Source: Rhynchopus sp. YZ270_cl-10 (Eukaryota; Euglenozoa; Diplonemea; Diplonemida; Diplonemidae). From it: DNA of 64,000 nt. The stretch is from positions 1,116,001-1,180,000 of the forward strand of contig OZ037896.1 of assembly GCA_964035575.1 (NCBI GenBank), given 5' to 3'. The notes beneath the pieces were generated by a model. It was not told the origin of the DNA, did not search any database, and saw only the letters and a program-made list of their open reading frames with translations. The translations under genes were made by a program, and so were the position numbers. Shown in pieces: positions 39,415 to 49,273 of this stretch; the stretch's first letter is position 1, and each line of letters opens with the position of its first letter.

Positions 39415-39833
39415 GGGGTAGGGCTCTCGCCAATCACCCCCTTTTGGCCAAAAGGGGGGTGATTTGTCCCGAGCTTTCCCCCATAAAAGCGGTCGCTGCA
39501 CGCGCTTTGCGCGCGCGACTCCCAGTGTAGGGAGGTGAGGCGCTTTCTCCCCTTTGATGCCCAAAATTGTGAAAGGTGGGTGGGGAGGGGTGAAACCACA
39601 AGCCGTCGTGGGTGTCAGCCTTCTTATCGCTAACCTCAGTACGTCTATAAAAGAAGCGGCGGTTATGGCACCCCGAAGGTTCCTGGCGAAGCCATGGTAC
39701 GCAACATTTCTAAAAAAAAAATTGTTGCCACACAAAATGGCACTGTTCTTGGTAATCCTTATCCCCGTTTTTAAAAATATATGGATGATTTGGGCCCCCG
39801 ATCCCCCCCGCGAGAGCCATGCAAAGCTACCCC
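39415..39833. mobile_element. Small inverted-repeat element with GGCTCTCGC ends
   Basis: GGGGTAGGGCTCTCGC on the left is matched by GCGAGAGCC and CTACCCC on the right with a few extra bases between. Just inside the left end is a 16-base palindrome (AATCACCCCCTTTTGG and its complement) at 39432-39464. Non-coding; probable MITE. Confidence 0.45.
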
Positions 39834-40082
39834 ATTATGGGGCTTGAGTTCATTTTACAAATATCCCTCCCCCTTTTATTTGCGAGACTGTTCCACAGAT
39901 ATACACACTTTCTCTCCCTTTCCTTTATTGTATTGCTTTTTTGTAGAACCCTGTGATTTTCTTTTAGAATAAGCGTAGGTAGGCAATCGTATGTACAGAC
40001 CTTGTCTGTAAATAAAATACGGACCCTTCTTCTTCTTCTTTCCCATTTTTGTTTTTTTTTTTGTGCTTTTGTTTACTGTTTA

Positions 40083-40121
40083 TAGGTGACTTAAGCACAG
40101 GAGGCTTAAAATCACCTTATC
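40083..40121 (+). repeat. Hairpin repeat, family H1 (variant arms)
   Basis: TAGGTGACTTAAGC, loop ACAGGAG, GCTTAAAATCACCTTA. Both arms changed together (TTAAGC/GCTTAA and AGGTGA/TCACCT), so pairing is kept. That is compensatory change expected of a structured RNA or foldback DNA. Confidence 0.75.
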
Positions 40122-40450
40122 TTTCACTTTCCCCTCTTATTGCTGACTTGCTTTTTTTTTTGACTACTTTGTGTTCACCAAGTAGTGCATTTATCTTCGA
40201 AATTTCTTCCTTCTCACTTACTCCCCTTGTCTCCTTTTGGAAAAAAGAAAAAAAAAAAAACCATCTATTACGATGATAAGTTGCACTCATAATTCGTCAC
40301 AATAGTTGGGAAATAGAAAAAAAATTCAAAAAAAAATCTTTTTGAGTACACAGCCTTTCGGGCTTCTTTGAGATCCAGACCCTATAGGGTGAGGGTACAG
40401 CGGGGGGGGAGTGAAAATACATCAAACATAAAAATTTGTTTGTTTAAACT

Positions 40451-40490
40451 AAGGTGACTAAGCACGAGAGGCTTAGGGTCATCTTATAAA
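40451..40490 (+). repeat. Hairpin repeat, family H1
   Basis: AAGGTGACTAAGC, loop ACGAGAG, GCTTAGGGTCATCTTATAAA. Nearly the consensus copy. Confidence 0.8.
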
Positions 40491-40497
40491 CTGTTCT

Positions 40498-40537
40498 TTA
40501 AAGAATGTGCAAGCACGTGAGGCACATCTTTCACCTT
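40498..40537 (+). repeat. Hairpin repeat, family H2
   Basis: AAAGAATGTGC, AAGCACGTGAG, GCACATCTTTCACC. It lies directly after an H1 copy. Confidence 0.55.
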
Positions 40538-40680
40538 CCCAATTGTTTTGTTTCTGGTCGTGCGTTCCTTTGTATTTTTTTTTTCCTTTTCTTTTTTTTA
40601 CCCTGTTTTGGTGCGCCCCGGGGGATGCCTTTACGCCAGAGGTGATTTGCACTTTTTACTTCACATAATCTGGAATTTCT

Positions 40681-40723
40681 GGTACACTGTTCAACGAGAG
40701 GGCTTTGTATTTCAAGTCAACTT
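40681..40723 (+). repeat. Hairpin repeat, family H3 (short copy)
   Basis: GGTACACTGTTCAACGAGAG, GGCTTTGTATTTC, AAGTCAACTTTC. Lacks the upstream blocks of the longer copies. Confidence 0.65.
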
Positions 40724-41740
40724 TCTTTCCTCCCCCCCCCCCCCCCCTTCTCCCTCCCCTGGCATTATGTGTCCTTAGTTACGCTGTTCTTGAGCAGGCA
40801 TGACAACAGCTTTTAGCAGAGCTTTACGTCTTCTCAATTGATTTTTTTTTTTTTTTTTGACATTTTTTTTTTTAGGATGAATTCTCTTTTCATCATCGAG
40901 CCATGTTTTTTCATCTCTCCCAATCGTAGATGTGTGTGTGTGTGTGTAGGAGATACGCATTCATCTTCAAAATTTTAGTTTGTTTGCTTCCCTTTTTCCC
41001 CCCTTTTTTTTCTCGTTCGCAGTTTTTCAGTTTTTCAGTTTTACATTTTTTTCCCCCCCTCTATCGAAAGAAAAGAAAGCTTTGCGCGTCATACATCCCA
41101 TCAGGGAGTGTGCTAAGCTATGCACAATACTTTTCGCAGAGAAACACACCACAAAGTCATATTGATATGGGTCTTATCGCAACACGTTTTACTAAAGGGC
41201 TTGTGGTTCATTCCTACCAAAAAAAAGCATAATGGTAAACGCACCCCAGTCATATCCACAACCACTATTTTCCCTATTTGTTTTTGCTGTGGTCCATTTT
41301 TTGGTATCACCTGAGGGTATGGTGTTCGTCTAATAACAGACGACCCTATATTGTTGGTGGGTTCTCTCTGTGTGTGTGTGTGTATGTGTGTGTGTGTGTG
41401 TGTGTTTGAAAACATTTGTTAGTTAGTTCCTAAGAACGAAGTATTGTTCATTGTGTGTGGGTGTGAACGAGATGCAGAAAAAAAAAAAGAACAGAAAAGT
41501 AGTTTTTGATTATTCAAAAGAAAAAAAAAGATGCGGATTTTTATAAATATTTTTTTTACCAATCCATTATTTTTCACACTTCCCCACAACCTCTCTCCTT
41601 TTCCAGGTCCAACCCCTCCCCTCTCCCCCCCTCCCCCTGACACCAAACACAACAAACAAAAACATAGATCATGCACACGGCGCTTACCTAGCTTATTTCT
41701 TTACTCTGTGCCGTCTTTTTTCATTTCCCTCCTCTTCTTC

Positions 41741-41776
41741 AAGGTGACTAAGCACTTGCGGCTTAGGTTCATCCTC
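41741..41776 (+). repeat. Hairpin repeat, family H1
   Basis: AAGGTGACTAAGC, loop ACTTGCG, GCTTAGGTTCATC, followed at once by a TCCTCCCCTCTCC tract that leads to the start of the type I membrane protein gene 70 bases on. Confidence 0.75.
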
Positions 41777-41844
41777 CCCTCTCCTCCCCTCTCCTCCCCT
41801 CTCCTCCCCTCATCTATCCACCACCACTTCCCCCCCATCCGATC

Positions 41845-42936
41845 ATGCGCCATCTCTATGTGGTGTGTGCAGCACTTTTTTGCACTATAATTGATGGACA
41901 CGACGTGATAGAAGGTTTGCTATTCGCTGAAGAGGCCTGTAGTGCACCGCTTGGTCGCATGGTTTTGGAGGCAAATGGAGTCTGCAAATGCCTGGAATGC
42001 AACCATTTTAGCAGCAGAACCGTTACAGCAAGCGTCACAGAGAGTCTTTCTATTGAAACCCCTTCTGTTACATTCACAGAGTCACTGACCTTTACGGAGA
42101 CAGTGACGAGGGAGGATGTTGTGATTTCGACAACGCCGACCTTAACGGAGACCAATATGAGTGATGCGAATAATGTAACCGAAAACTGGAATAGTAGTGC
42201 ACTCCTTCCCTTCACCTTTGCGGCGATGGAGGACAATTTTGTTTGTAGGGCGTGTTCGTTTTCCCGGTTGATTATGGGGGTTGCTGAGTGCGCCCCGAAT
42301 AGAACATCATTTCGGATTCAGCTTTTTGAGGAGATGTCGGATATCGATTCTTGCCTTGCATATGCCAATGGAACGATGGTGGCATCTTCTTATTTGGACA
42401 TCGAGTATGGTGCTTGCACTAAAGTATTCACCCATCCTGATGGAGACGATGTTTACATCCTTTTCGCCAATTCTACCTGCCAAATCGCAGCTATCCAGGA
42501 CACTTCTGTCAGCGATTTAGAGATCGCCTTTATTGTCTTACTATGTCTGTTCGGGGCAGGTTTGATAGTGGTTGGCGTGCTTTTGTGGTGGGTCAACGGT
42601 AAAATGAAGTACTTCGTAGAATTGAAGGGGGAATTGCAAAAGGCCTCAAAGGAAGAGAGAGACATCCGCAACAACACTGAGCGGGCAATGGATAAAATCG
42701 CTGACCAGAACGATGAGGCAGAGAAGCTCGCTGGGGAGGTCGAGCACATTACCGGAAAGAACCGATTCAACAACGGCCTCTGTGAGGCAGCGATTGGGGT
42801 GCCTCCACCAGCCCTTCCCCTCCGGGAAGAACTCAACCACCTGGCTGCGAAAATGGCCGAAGTGGAAGCAGAAGTGCACTTCCAACACCAACTCCAACGA
42901 GATGCGATGCCTGACCCACGAGAAGAAATGCTATAA
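41845..42936 (+). CDS. Type I membrane protein with cytoplasmic coiled coil, unrecognised
   Basis: The 363-residue product starts MRHLYVVCAALFCTIIDG, a signal peptide. The ectodomain (about 20-225) has paired cysteines (CKCLEC, CRAC), a Thr/Ser-rich central stalk (TESLTFTETVT) suited to O-glycans, and several N-glycosylation sequons. One transmembrane helix lies at about 228-252 (FIVLLCLFGAGLIVVGVLLWW). The cytoplasmic tail begins with a long charged helix (KGELQKASKEERDIRNNTER) and a second helical segment near the end. The gene is a single frame with an H1 hairpin and pyrimidine tract upstream. The topology is a cell-surface adhesin- or receptor-like layout. No family is recognised. Confidence 0.75.
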   Translation: MRHLYVVCAALFCTIIDGHDVIEGLLFAEEACSAPLGRMVLEANGVCKCLECNHFSSRTVTASVTESLSIETPSVTFTESLTFTETVTREDVVISTTPTLTETNMSDANNVTENWNSSALLPFTFAAMEDNFVCRACSFSRLIMGVAECAPNRTSFRIQLFEEMSDIDSCLAYANGTMVASSYLDIEYGACTKVFTHPDGDDVYILFANSTCQIAAIQDTSVSDLEIAFIVLLCLFGAGLIVVGVLLWWVNGKMKYFVELKGELQKASKEERDIRNNTERAMDKIADQNDEAEKLAGEVEHITGKNRFNNGLCEAAIGVPPPALPLREELNHLAAKMAEVEAEVHFQHQLQRDAMPDPREEML

Positions 42937-44440
42937 TAGAGAGAGAAGGGGTGATTCGTGTTCTCAAAAAAAAAAAGAATGCAGATAAAGAATCCACAAA
43001 AAAAAAATATAGAAAAAATGGAGTTAAATTAGATGAGTATTGTAAAAAAAAATGTGTCACAACTAGCATGTGTAATACAAGGTGGTTGCACGGACTAGAG
43101 AATATGGTATAGTATTTTAGACAGGCCTGAACCGTGACGGGCCTATTTTCCGGGGGTTTTTCGGCTGGGGACCGGTTTTTTTCCCGCCCTTTTCCCGCCC
43201 TTTTCCCGCCCTTTTCGCGTCTTTTTTGTGTGATTTTTGTGCCCTTTTTCGGGGTTTTTTTGCGCTTTGCGCCCGCCTCCATGACAAATTTGGGAAGCGC
43301 TGTGAAAATTTGACCCATTTGAACACAATCTGGGCCATATTTGGGTGATGGGTGGAGGGATTTTTAGACAAAGCTGATATGGGCTGGCCCCTTGCTCATA
43401 CGCAGCGCAAAATCGTCCTCACGGATAGTGTGGAAGAATGGCGGAGGGGGTACTTGTGCCTCGACGAGGGTGATGGAGGGCTCCAGGTTGGCCAGGGCTG
43501 CAGTAATCCTCCGAAAGTGGCGTTTGCCCACCTCACTTTGTGGTCTCTCGGAAAAACTACCACTGTTTTCTGTATGAGTTTCAGGGATTTCTTTATCGAG
43601 GCAGACTTGAAAGAAAATGAACCATTGGTTCGTGCACCGCCTCAGCGAAGTGTGGTCCATGAGATAATTTTCGGCGCTGCTGACCAGGGAAGACATTGGG
43701 AACAGATGGACTGTATTTTTTTTTTTGCGGAGCAAAAAAAATACAAAAAAAAATGGCGCCGCAGGCAAAAAAAAATTTAGGGCACGGTGTAAAAATCTAG
43801 CTTTTTACATCACAGAGTCACTCAACGAACCCTTTTTTGCGAGCAAAAAATGAAAAATGGCGCCGCAGGCAAAAAAAAATTGAGGTACAGCCTGGATGGT
43901 GCGGTCAGCAACCCACTTCCCCAAGGTACTCCCGTTCAACCACAGGGGGACTTGGTGATGGTGGGGGGCCGTTCTGGATTCGGCACCCCTCCCCCCCTTT
44001 TTTTTCCCTCCCCCAAAAACTGGTTATTTTGCATGAGCGGTCTCATCCAGACACGTGGTATTTTTTCTCGGGCTCCTCTGAGCCCCTGTGAACCCCTAAA
44101 GCGCAGTAGAGACGGCGGGAAAAAAAGTGCGGGAAAAAAATTTATTTTCCCAAATCTGGGGACGGGGACCGGATTTAGAAACAGGCCTGATTTTAGAGGA
44201 GTTTTTTTTTTTTTTTTAAAGATGTGTGTCCACATTTTGTTTGTTTGTCACCTCATGAAGGAGGAAATAGAAACAAAAGCATTTTTTGAGCACACTTTGC
44301 GGGTTCTGGGGGGACGAACCGCGCTGCAGAGCCACTCCTCACCAATCAGGTCGAGGTGTGTGTACGTTTCACCATTTCTTGAGTAAAGCTATCCACCCAC
44401 CTCCCTTCTTTGATATGGGGAAAACGTTCCTCTTTTTTTT
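42937..44440. other. Intergenic; possible degraded inverted-repeat element
   Basis: ACAGGCCTGA occurs near 43120 and 44181. The inner sides carry TTTTCCCGCCC repeats (43180-43215) and GCGGGAAAAAAA (44120-44140) in opposite sense. GGCGCCGCAGGC with an A run occurs at 43755 and 43859. A minus-strand frame over 43364-43768 is open but has no recognisable content. I make no gene call. Confidence 0.35.
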
Positions 44441-44483
44441 ATAAGGTGACTAAGCACGAGAGGCTTATGACCATCTTATAAAC
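44441..44483 (+). repeat. Hairpin repeat, family H1
   Basis: ATAAGGTGACTAAGC, loop ACGAGAG, GCTTATGACCATCTTATAAAC and a T-rich tail. Confidence 0.75.
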
Positions 44484-44508
44484 TTTTCTTTTTTTTTTGT
44501 CTCTCTTT

Positions 44509-44553
44509 CATCGTGGCTGCTATCACATGATAGTAGTCTAAAAATAAAACAAA
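44509..44553 (+). repeat. Stem-loop repeat, family H5 (partial)
   Basis: CATCGTGGCTGCTATCACAT followed by GATAGTAGTC. Only the hairpin half of the family is present, directly after an H1 copy. Confidence 0.6.
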
Positions 44554-44620
44554 CCTTTTCTCTTCCTCTCTTCCTCTCTTCAGAACGTTCGTATACGCGA
44601 TAGCATTTTTTTCTTAAGGG

Positions 44621-44669
44621 TTGACCCTCTCAAATACTTTCAATTCTGTGAACTGAACGTATATGAATC
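44621..44669 (+). repeat. 49-base stem-loop repeat, family H6
   Basis: TTGACCCTCTCAAATACTTTC and the rest of this 49-base block (given by position) are nearly identical to 47401-47449. The hairpin is ATACTTTCA..TGAACGTAT here and a perfect 9-base stem in the other copy. Confidence 0.75.
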
Positions 44670-44674
44670 TAATC

Positions 44675-44757
44675 TTAAGGTGACTAATACTACAAGGGCT
44701 TCCACCAGGATTTCCTGGACTACTCAATGAAAGGCTTGCGTTCATCTGATAAGTTTT
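44675..44757 (+). repeat. Hairpin repeat, family H1, interrupted loop
   Basis: The left arm AAGGTGACTAA and the right part GGCTTGCGTTCATCTGATAA are separated by about 45 extra bases holding a palindrome CCAGGATTTCCTGG. A similar interruption is seen at 46917. Confidence 0.55.
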
Positions 44758-44832
44758 TCTTTTTTCTTTTTTCCGTCAGTGCCCCACCCCACCCCACCCC
44801 CACGTCCCTATTCCACTACCACCTGTCTTCCA

Positions 44833-44868
44833 AAGGTGACTAAGCAACGAGAGGCTTAGATCTATCTG
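44833..44868 (+). repeat. Hairpin repeat, family H1
   Basis: AAAGGTGACTAAGC, loop AACGAGA, GGCTTAGATCTATC. Third H1 copy within 450 bases. Confidence 0.7.
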
Positions 44869-44987
44869 TTCAGCAAACCTTTTCTTTGTGTCTATAACCC
44901 CCAGCTTCCCCCTTCAACATGAAAAACCTAGAGTGTGAAAACCAAAAAAAGGGGGTCTTTCTTTATGTAAACCACGAAATGGAGAAA

Positions 44988-45074
44988 TGGATGTAGGACT
45001 GCAAGATTGGGACAGCCGGTCATTGTACCATTATACACTGTTCACGAGAGGGCTTTGTGTTTCAAGTCAACTTT
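44988..45074 (+). repeat. Hairpin repeat, family H3
   Basis: ATGGATGTAGGACTGCAAG, GGTCATTGTACC, ACACTGTTCACGAGAGGGC, TTCAAGTCAACTTTG. Confidence 0.7.
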
Positions 45075-45253
45075 GATTTTATTCACTATAGGTGCTCCTG
45101 ACGACCCCATATTGAGTACTTCGTGCGTAGTTGTTGCGGACTTCGTTTTTTTTTGGATTTCTGGGGCACCAACTATACATTAATATTTTGTCAACAAACA
45201 CACACACACGAGAACATCTTCGCAGAACAAAGCCCCCCCTCTCCCTTCAAGCA

Positions 45254-47666
45254 ATGTTGCGGCAGTGTAGCAAGCTTCTTCGCATAGGCACCCATATCGA
45301 CCCTAAATATGCAGGCTTCGGCCACGAGGTATGCACCCTCCCTCCGCCAAGTTTTTTTGTTTTTTGATTTTTTTTCGTCGAAATTTGGAGTCCAAAATAG
45401 TGGATTTAACCGAGAGGTCACATCCCTGCCACGTATCAACCTTCATATACTATAGGACAGTGAACGTACCAGCGTCTCCACTTCGACCACATTGTAGTCC
45501 CACTCATGTGTGGGACATCTCCAGGGAATATTCGGTTTTTTTTTGTCGACCGCTCATACCCGCTCTGATTTCCTCCCCCTCCCCCCTCCCCCCATAGGTA
45601 ACATCGATCAAGGTTGTATCCGGGTCCGGTCTTTCGAGCGAGGCAGGCTATCAAAGCTCTGTGGACACTGCAGGACAACGTGCTGCCAAGGCGAGGGCAG
45701 GGTTTGAGGCGAAGCAGAGGGAGGTGTTGGAGCGTATCACACAGGGTGACCACGTTGCCGCATCTTTCGCGAATGCCACCGCACTGATCTCCCACGGCCA
45801 TGTCTCCGAAGGTGTTGAGATGGTGGACTACCTCCTCACAGCAAGCCTCACCTCTGTGACCCCTGCCGACATCCTCTCTGTCCTCCACTCTCTCACCCTC
45901 CCTGCTGTCTGCAAACACTTCTATACCGCATCAGACCACAAACTCCTTGAAGCCTACAAGCTCTTAGGAAACATCAAAGCCACACAACGCACTCGCGAAG
46001 CGGACCACTTCTTTGGCGTTCTCAAGAAACTGAAGATCGAGGACTCCGACCTCCAGGTCGGATACCAACACCTCATGCAGGTCTACCTCACTTCAGGATA
46101 CGACAGCTGCCTTCAGGTGCCCGATGTTCTTTACGACCGAATGTTTGTAGAGCACATTGCACCAACCTTTGCAACCTACAATGCAGTGTTGATGGCGTTA
46201 GGTGCTGCAAATCGGATGGGTGAGTTTGATGCGCTATGGTCCTGGCTGCGGTATTCTAGCGGTTCAACCCCTCCGTTGAGTTCTTATAAGGCTGCTCTCA
46301 GGAGCTTTCTTGAGGCAGAACGCTTTATTGAGGTGGAAAAACTGTACTTTGACATGAAATCGGAAGAAAGTGGTGTGCTTCCAGACGCAGAATGTCTCGA
46401 CCTTTTGATTAGCAGCTACTACGAACACTCTCGGCACGTTGGAGGTACCGTGCATGCAGCGGAGGAGAAGAAGCTGATTTTTATCAAAACATATGCGCGC
46501 CAAACAGGAGTGCTCTTTGAGGATTTGTCGCAAAGGAATAAGGGCCTAGTAGAGGCGGCCCTCAAGCGTTGGACACACAAACGCGGTCTGGACAAAACTG
46601 TGAGAGAAATGATGGACCGCAAAAAGGCAGAGTACGAAGCCTGGAACGAAGGCCAGCGTTGGACGCACATCATCCAGGATGAGATCAACACAAGCATGAT
46701 CGAGAGCGGGGTGCGCAAGATGCGTGGTGGGCAGATTGACGAGCGCATGAGACTCGACGTGCAGAAGGGAGGCGGTCGAGGTGTCATCTACCCGCCTGCA
46801 CCTGTCAAATCCGTAACAAGGTTTGTTCTGTTTTTTCCCCCCCTATTTGTTGGTGTGGCTGAAAAAGCGGAACCAAAAATGCACCCTGACAAAGTCCTGA
46901 CAAAGTGACACCTTTTTAAGGTGACTAAGTACGAGATATGCAAACGACTAAAACAATAATCCAATCAGTCTAATTGTGCGAGAGGCTTAAGATCATCTTA
47001 TAAACTTCTCCCATATTGTTGGTGTGACTGAAAGCGGGTGCTATTATTGTGCTATTTTCTGCTATTCTGGGTATCTGGATTTTTTGGTGTGGCTGAAGGG
47101 AGGTGCTATTTTGCTACTTTCTGCTATTTTGGTGTCGTCGGCCACACCAATTTATCTTAACCATATTTGTGGACCAATTCTGTTTTACCTTTTTTTTGCA
47201 ATCCACCCATCCGGTCTGCATCATCTGTTGCGTATATGACAATTCACCCGCTACGCCTTTTTTTTTTTTTTGCTGTCCTGAAGGAAAATCTACCATCCTA
47301 TGATAGTGGTCCACAAATCAACCATTTTCTTTGTCTCCGAGGTCACTCTGATGGACACCTCTGGAAGCTCTCTTTAGATCTTATAGAAAGGGAGAATGTG
47401 TTGACCCTCTCAAATACTTTCAATTCTGTGAACTGAAAGTATATGAATCCATTTCCCCCCTTTTGTACAGATACGACAGCCACATGAACGAAAGCAAGCA
47501 CACCATCAACTACAACCGCATGGGTGTCACCAGCGCTATTCCTGGAAGCAACACACCTGTGAAGCCGTCCATCGAAGAAGTGACCGGCAGGCAGGCTTTC
47601 GCACGCCGTATCGCCACAAGCGACCAACGCAAATCCTCTGGCCGTGGCGCCTGGGATCGCAGATAA
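45254..47666 (+). CDS. PPR-like, probably mitochondrial protein (three exons)
   Basis: Exons 45254-45328, 45598-46820 and 47471-47666 join in frame across GT-AG introns (GAG/gtatgc..catag/GTA and AG/gtttgt..tacag/A) to give 497 residues. The N-terminus MLRQCSKLLRIGTHIDPKY is basic and amphipathic, like a mitochondrial presequence. Residues 90-330 form helical pairs with pentatricopeptide-type phrases (YNAVLMALGAANRMGEFDALW, SYKAALRSFLEAERFIEVEKL, ECLDLLISSYYEHSRH). The C-terminal part is basic and ends RKSSGRGAWDRR. PPR proteins bind organellar RNA or mitoribosomes, and euglenozoan mitoribosomes contain many. The first intron has the pyrimidine tract TCCCCCTCCCCCCTCCC. Exon boundaries are chosen by frame and consensus only. 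Confidence 0.75.
46917..47005 (+). repeat. Hairpin repeat, family H1, interrupted, inside intron 2
   Basis: AAGGTGACTAAGTACGAG is followed by about 45 unrelated bases, then GTGCGAGAGGCTTAAG and ATCATCTTATAAAC. The arms are intact and the loop has been split by an insertion, with GCGAGAG repeated after it. It is in the sense orientation of the host gene. Confidence 0.6.
47014..47157. mobile_element. Foldback elements of family H7 inside intron 2
   Basis: TTGGTGTGACTGAA and TTGGTGTGGCTGAA on the left and GGCCACACCAA on the right enclose words of the type GTGCTATT and CTGCTATT. It looks like one or two adjacent miniature elements. Confidence 0.45.
47401..47449 (+). repeat. 49-base stem-loop repeat, family H6, near the 3' end of intron 2
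   Basis: Perfect hairpin ATACTTTCA / TGAAAGTAT with an 11-base loop, lying 21 bases before the AG of the intron. The other copy is at 44621-44669. Confidence 0.75.
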
Positions 47667-48286
47667 ACGAACGGGGCCCCAGTCTCCTTCCCCTGAGTGG
47701 GAGAGAGAGAAGGGAATATGGGGGATTAACGAATGTGAAGAAAAAAACGATGTTAAAGGGAGAACGCTCTCTTCAGATATCGGAATACGTATATTGGAAT
47801 GAACGGAAAAGACTCCCCTCTGTTTTTTTCCCCCTCTCTTTTATTGCAATTCCCCTGGCACTGCGTTGATGTGCACCAACGGGTGTGGTTGGCTGTCACC
47901 TTGCCACCTCGAAATGACCATACTCTGCCACTATTCCACCACTCCACTCCCTTCGGGCTGTGCTATTGAGGAGGGTTCTACGACTCTATCAGAACCCTCT
48001 TTGAGTGGATCTGAACCCTTTCCCCCTCCATGACATACTTCTCTTCCACCGAATTGTTTTTTTCTCTCTCTTTTTGCATTCCGCAATGGAACGCAACATC
48101 CCAATACTTCATCACACAGAAGTGGGGTTGGAAGTGAAGGGGTAAAGGGGGAGGGTCCACGACTTCAAGGGAGAGGGGGTATTTCGTTTTGTGTCCACGA
48201 ACCTCGAGCTTGAGGTGTACCTATAGTCAAGGTAGAGTTTAGTGTATAGCAGTGAATATCGAGGGGGGTACCGTAGTAGGTCCAAA
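47667..48286. other. Intergenic, nothing recognised
   Basis: Mixed-composition sequence between the PPR-like gene and the tandem gene array. No supported feature. Confidence 0.5.
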
Positions 48287-48457
48287 ATGCAGATGTTCCA
48301 TTATGAAAATGGGAAGGATGGGTTTGGTGTTGTGCAGGGCAAGCCTGCAGGAGGCGCTACTGTGGCTGCGACTGCCAATCCTGCTCCCACCGAAGGGGAA
48401 TTAAGCAAGAAGCAGCCAGACGACAAACCTGCCACAGAACCAAGCCCCACATCGTAA
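48287..48457 (+). CDS. Short divergent member of the MFH-GKxGF family
   Basis: The start MQMFHYENGKDGFGVVQGK parallels the M(F/H/L)MFHRGxGKNGFxELQ start of the genes that follow. The product is only 56 residues and continues with an Ala/Pro/Thr-rich tail (ATANPAPTEGELSKKQ). It lacks the second conserved block of the family. It may be an ancestral or regulatory member, or a truncated copy. Function unknown. Confidence 0.5.
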   Translation: MQMFHYENGKDGFGVVQGKPAGGATVAATANPAPTEGELSKKQPDDKPATEPSPTS

Positions 48458-48715
48458 ACCCTGGTGGTTGCCATTGTGAGGAGGAATGTTCTACAAAAAT
48501 GCAAGGGCAATTCCGCAAAAAAAAAAAGAAGAAGGGTGTCCAATTGTCCTGGTCTGTTTTTGAAACTTTTTGGTTTTGCAGCTTTCCACCAACAGAAAAT
48601 TCGTTTTTACAGTTTTCCCCTGTAAGAAGGCACACTTTGCTCTCATAGCCCTTTTTTGGTCTGATTTTTTCATTGTTCAGTCCGTTATTCCCTTCCGCTG
48701 TTCTTTTCTCTGACC

Positions 48716-49150
48716 ATGTTTATGTTTCACCGTGGGGTTGGGAAGAACGGGTTTGCCGAGCTGCAGGTGCAGAAAGACCTGAATCGTTCTGACGAGCACA
48801 CCACGGCACAGACCTGCGAGGGGATGCAGTGTAGTGCAGGGGGTGATGGTGGGTCTGGTGTGGAGGGGGAGGTGGGTGGGAACCCCGACACTGCTACGTT
48901 ATCTCCTCAGGATGTAAGCGAACCTCACCACACACAGGGGGACAGGGTTCACACACTAGACGCTTGTATGGATCCCGTGAAGAAGAAGCCAATGAAGAGG
49001 ATGTGTGACCGTCACCAGGGAAAGCACGGCTTCAAGGTGTACAAGCCTGACACAGCGAAGGAGACACCACCCGCACCACAGAAAGGGGAGGGGGAGGTTG
49101 TGTTCAAGTGTGGTGAGGCGACAGCTTCTGATACACCACCGAAGAAGTGA
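48716..49150 (+). CDS. Tandem-array small protein, copy 1 (144 residues)
   Basis: MFMFHRGVGKNGFAELQVQK opens the protein. A variable Gly/Glu/Asp-rich middle follows, then a second block CDRHQGKHGFKVYKPDTAKE, then a Pro-rich linker and the tail EVVFKCGEATASDTPPKK. The two blocks share RxxGKxGF, so the protein looks like an internal duplication of a short motif. There is no signal peptide or membrane segment. The basic end PPKK could be part of a nuclear signal. No known family is recognised. The upstream spacer is repeated before the other copies. Confidence 0.7.
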   Translation: MFMFHRGVGKNGFAELQVQKDLNRSDEHTTAQTCEGMQCSAGGDGGSGVEGEVGGNPDTATLSPQDVSEPHHTQGDRVHTLDACMDPVKKKPMKRMCDRHQGKHGFKVYKPDTAKETPPAPQKGEGEVVFKCGEATASDTPPKK

Positions 49151-49273
49151 CGCTGTGTTTCTTTCCTAACAATACAAACAGTGCTGTGCACCTGAAAACT
49201 ACTTGCCACGTGTCGTCTCTTTTGAGTTTGCAGTTTTCCATCCTTCTGTTCTCCGCTCTTCTTTTCTCTGGTT

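Larger units (their letters stand above)
39834..41740. other. Intergenic with hairpin repeats and GT runs
   Basis: Contains H1 copies at 40083 and 40451, H2 near 40498 and 40926, an H3 copy at 40681 and GTGT tracts near 40931-40949 and 41370-41404. No coding frame is supported. Confidence 0.45.

Noticed and set aside
43364-43768. A 134-codon minus-strand frame
   Set aside because: No recognisable sequence, and it ends in a T-rich low-complexity tract.
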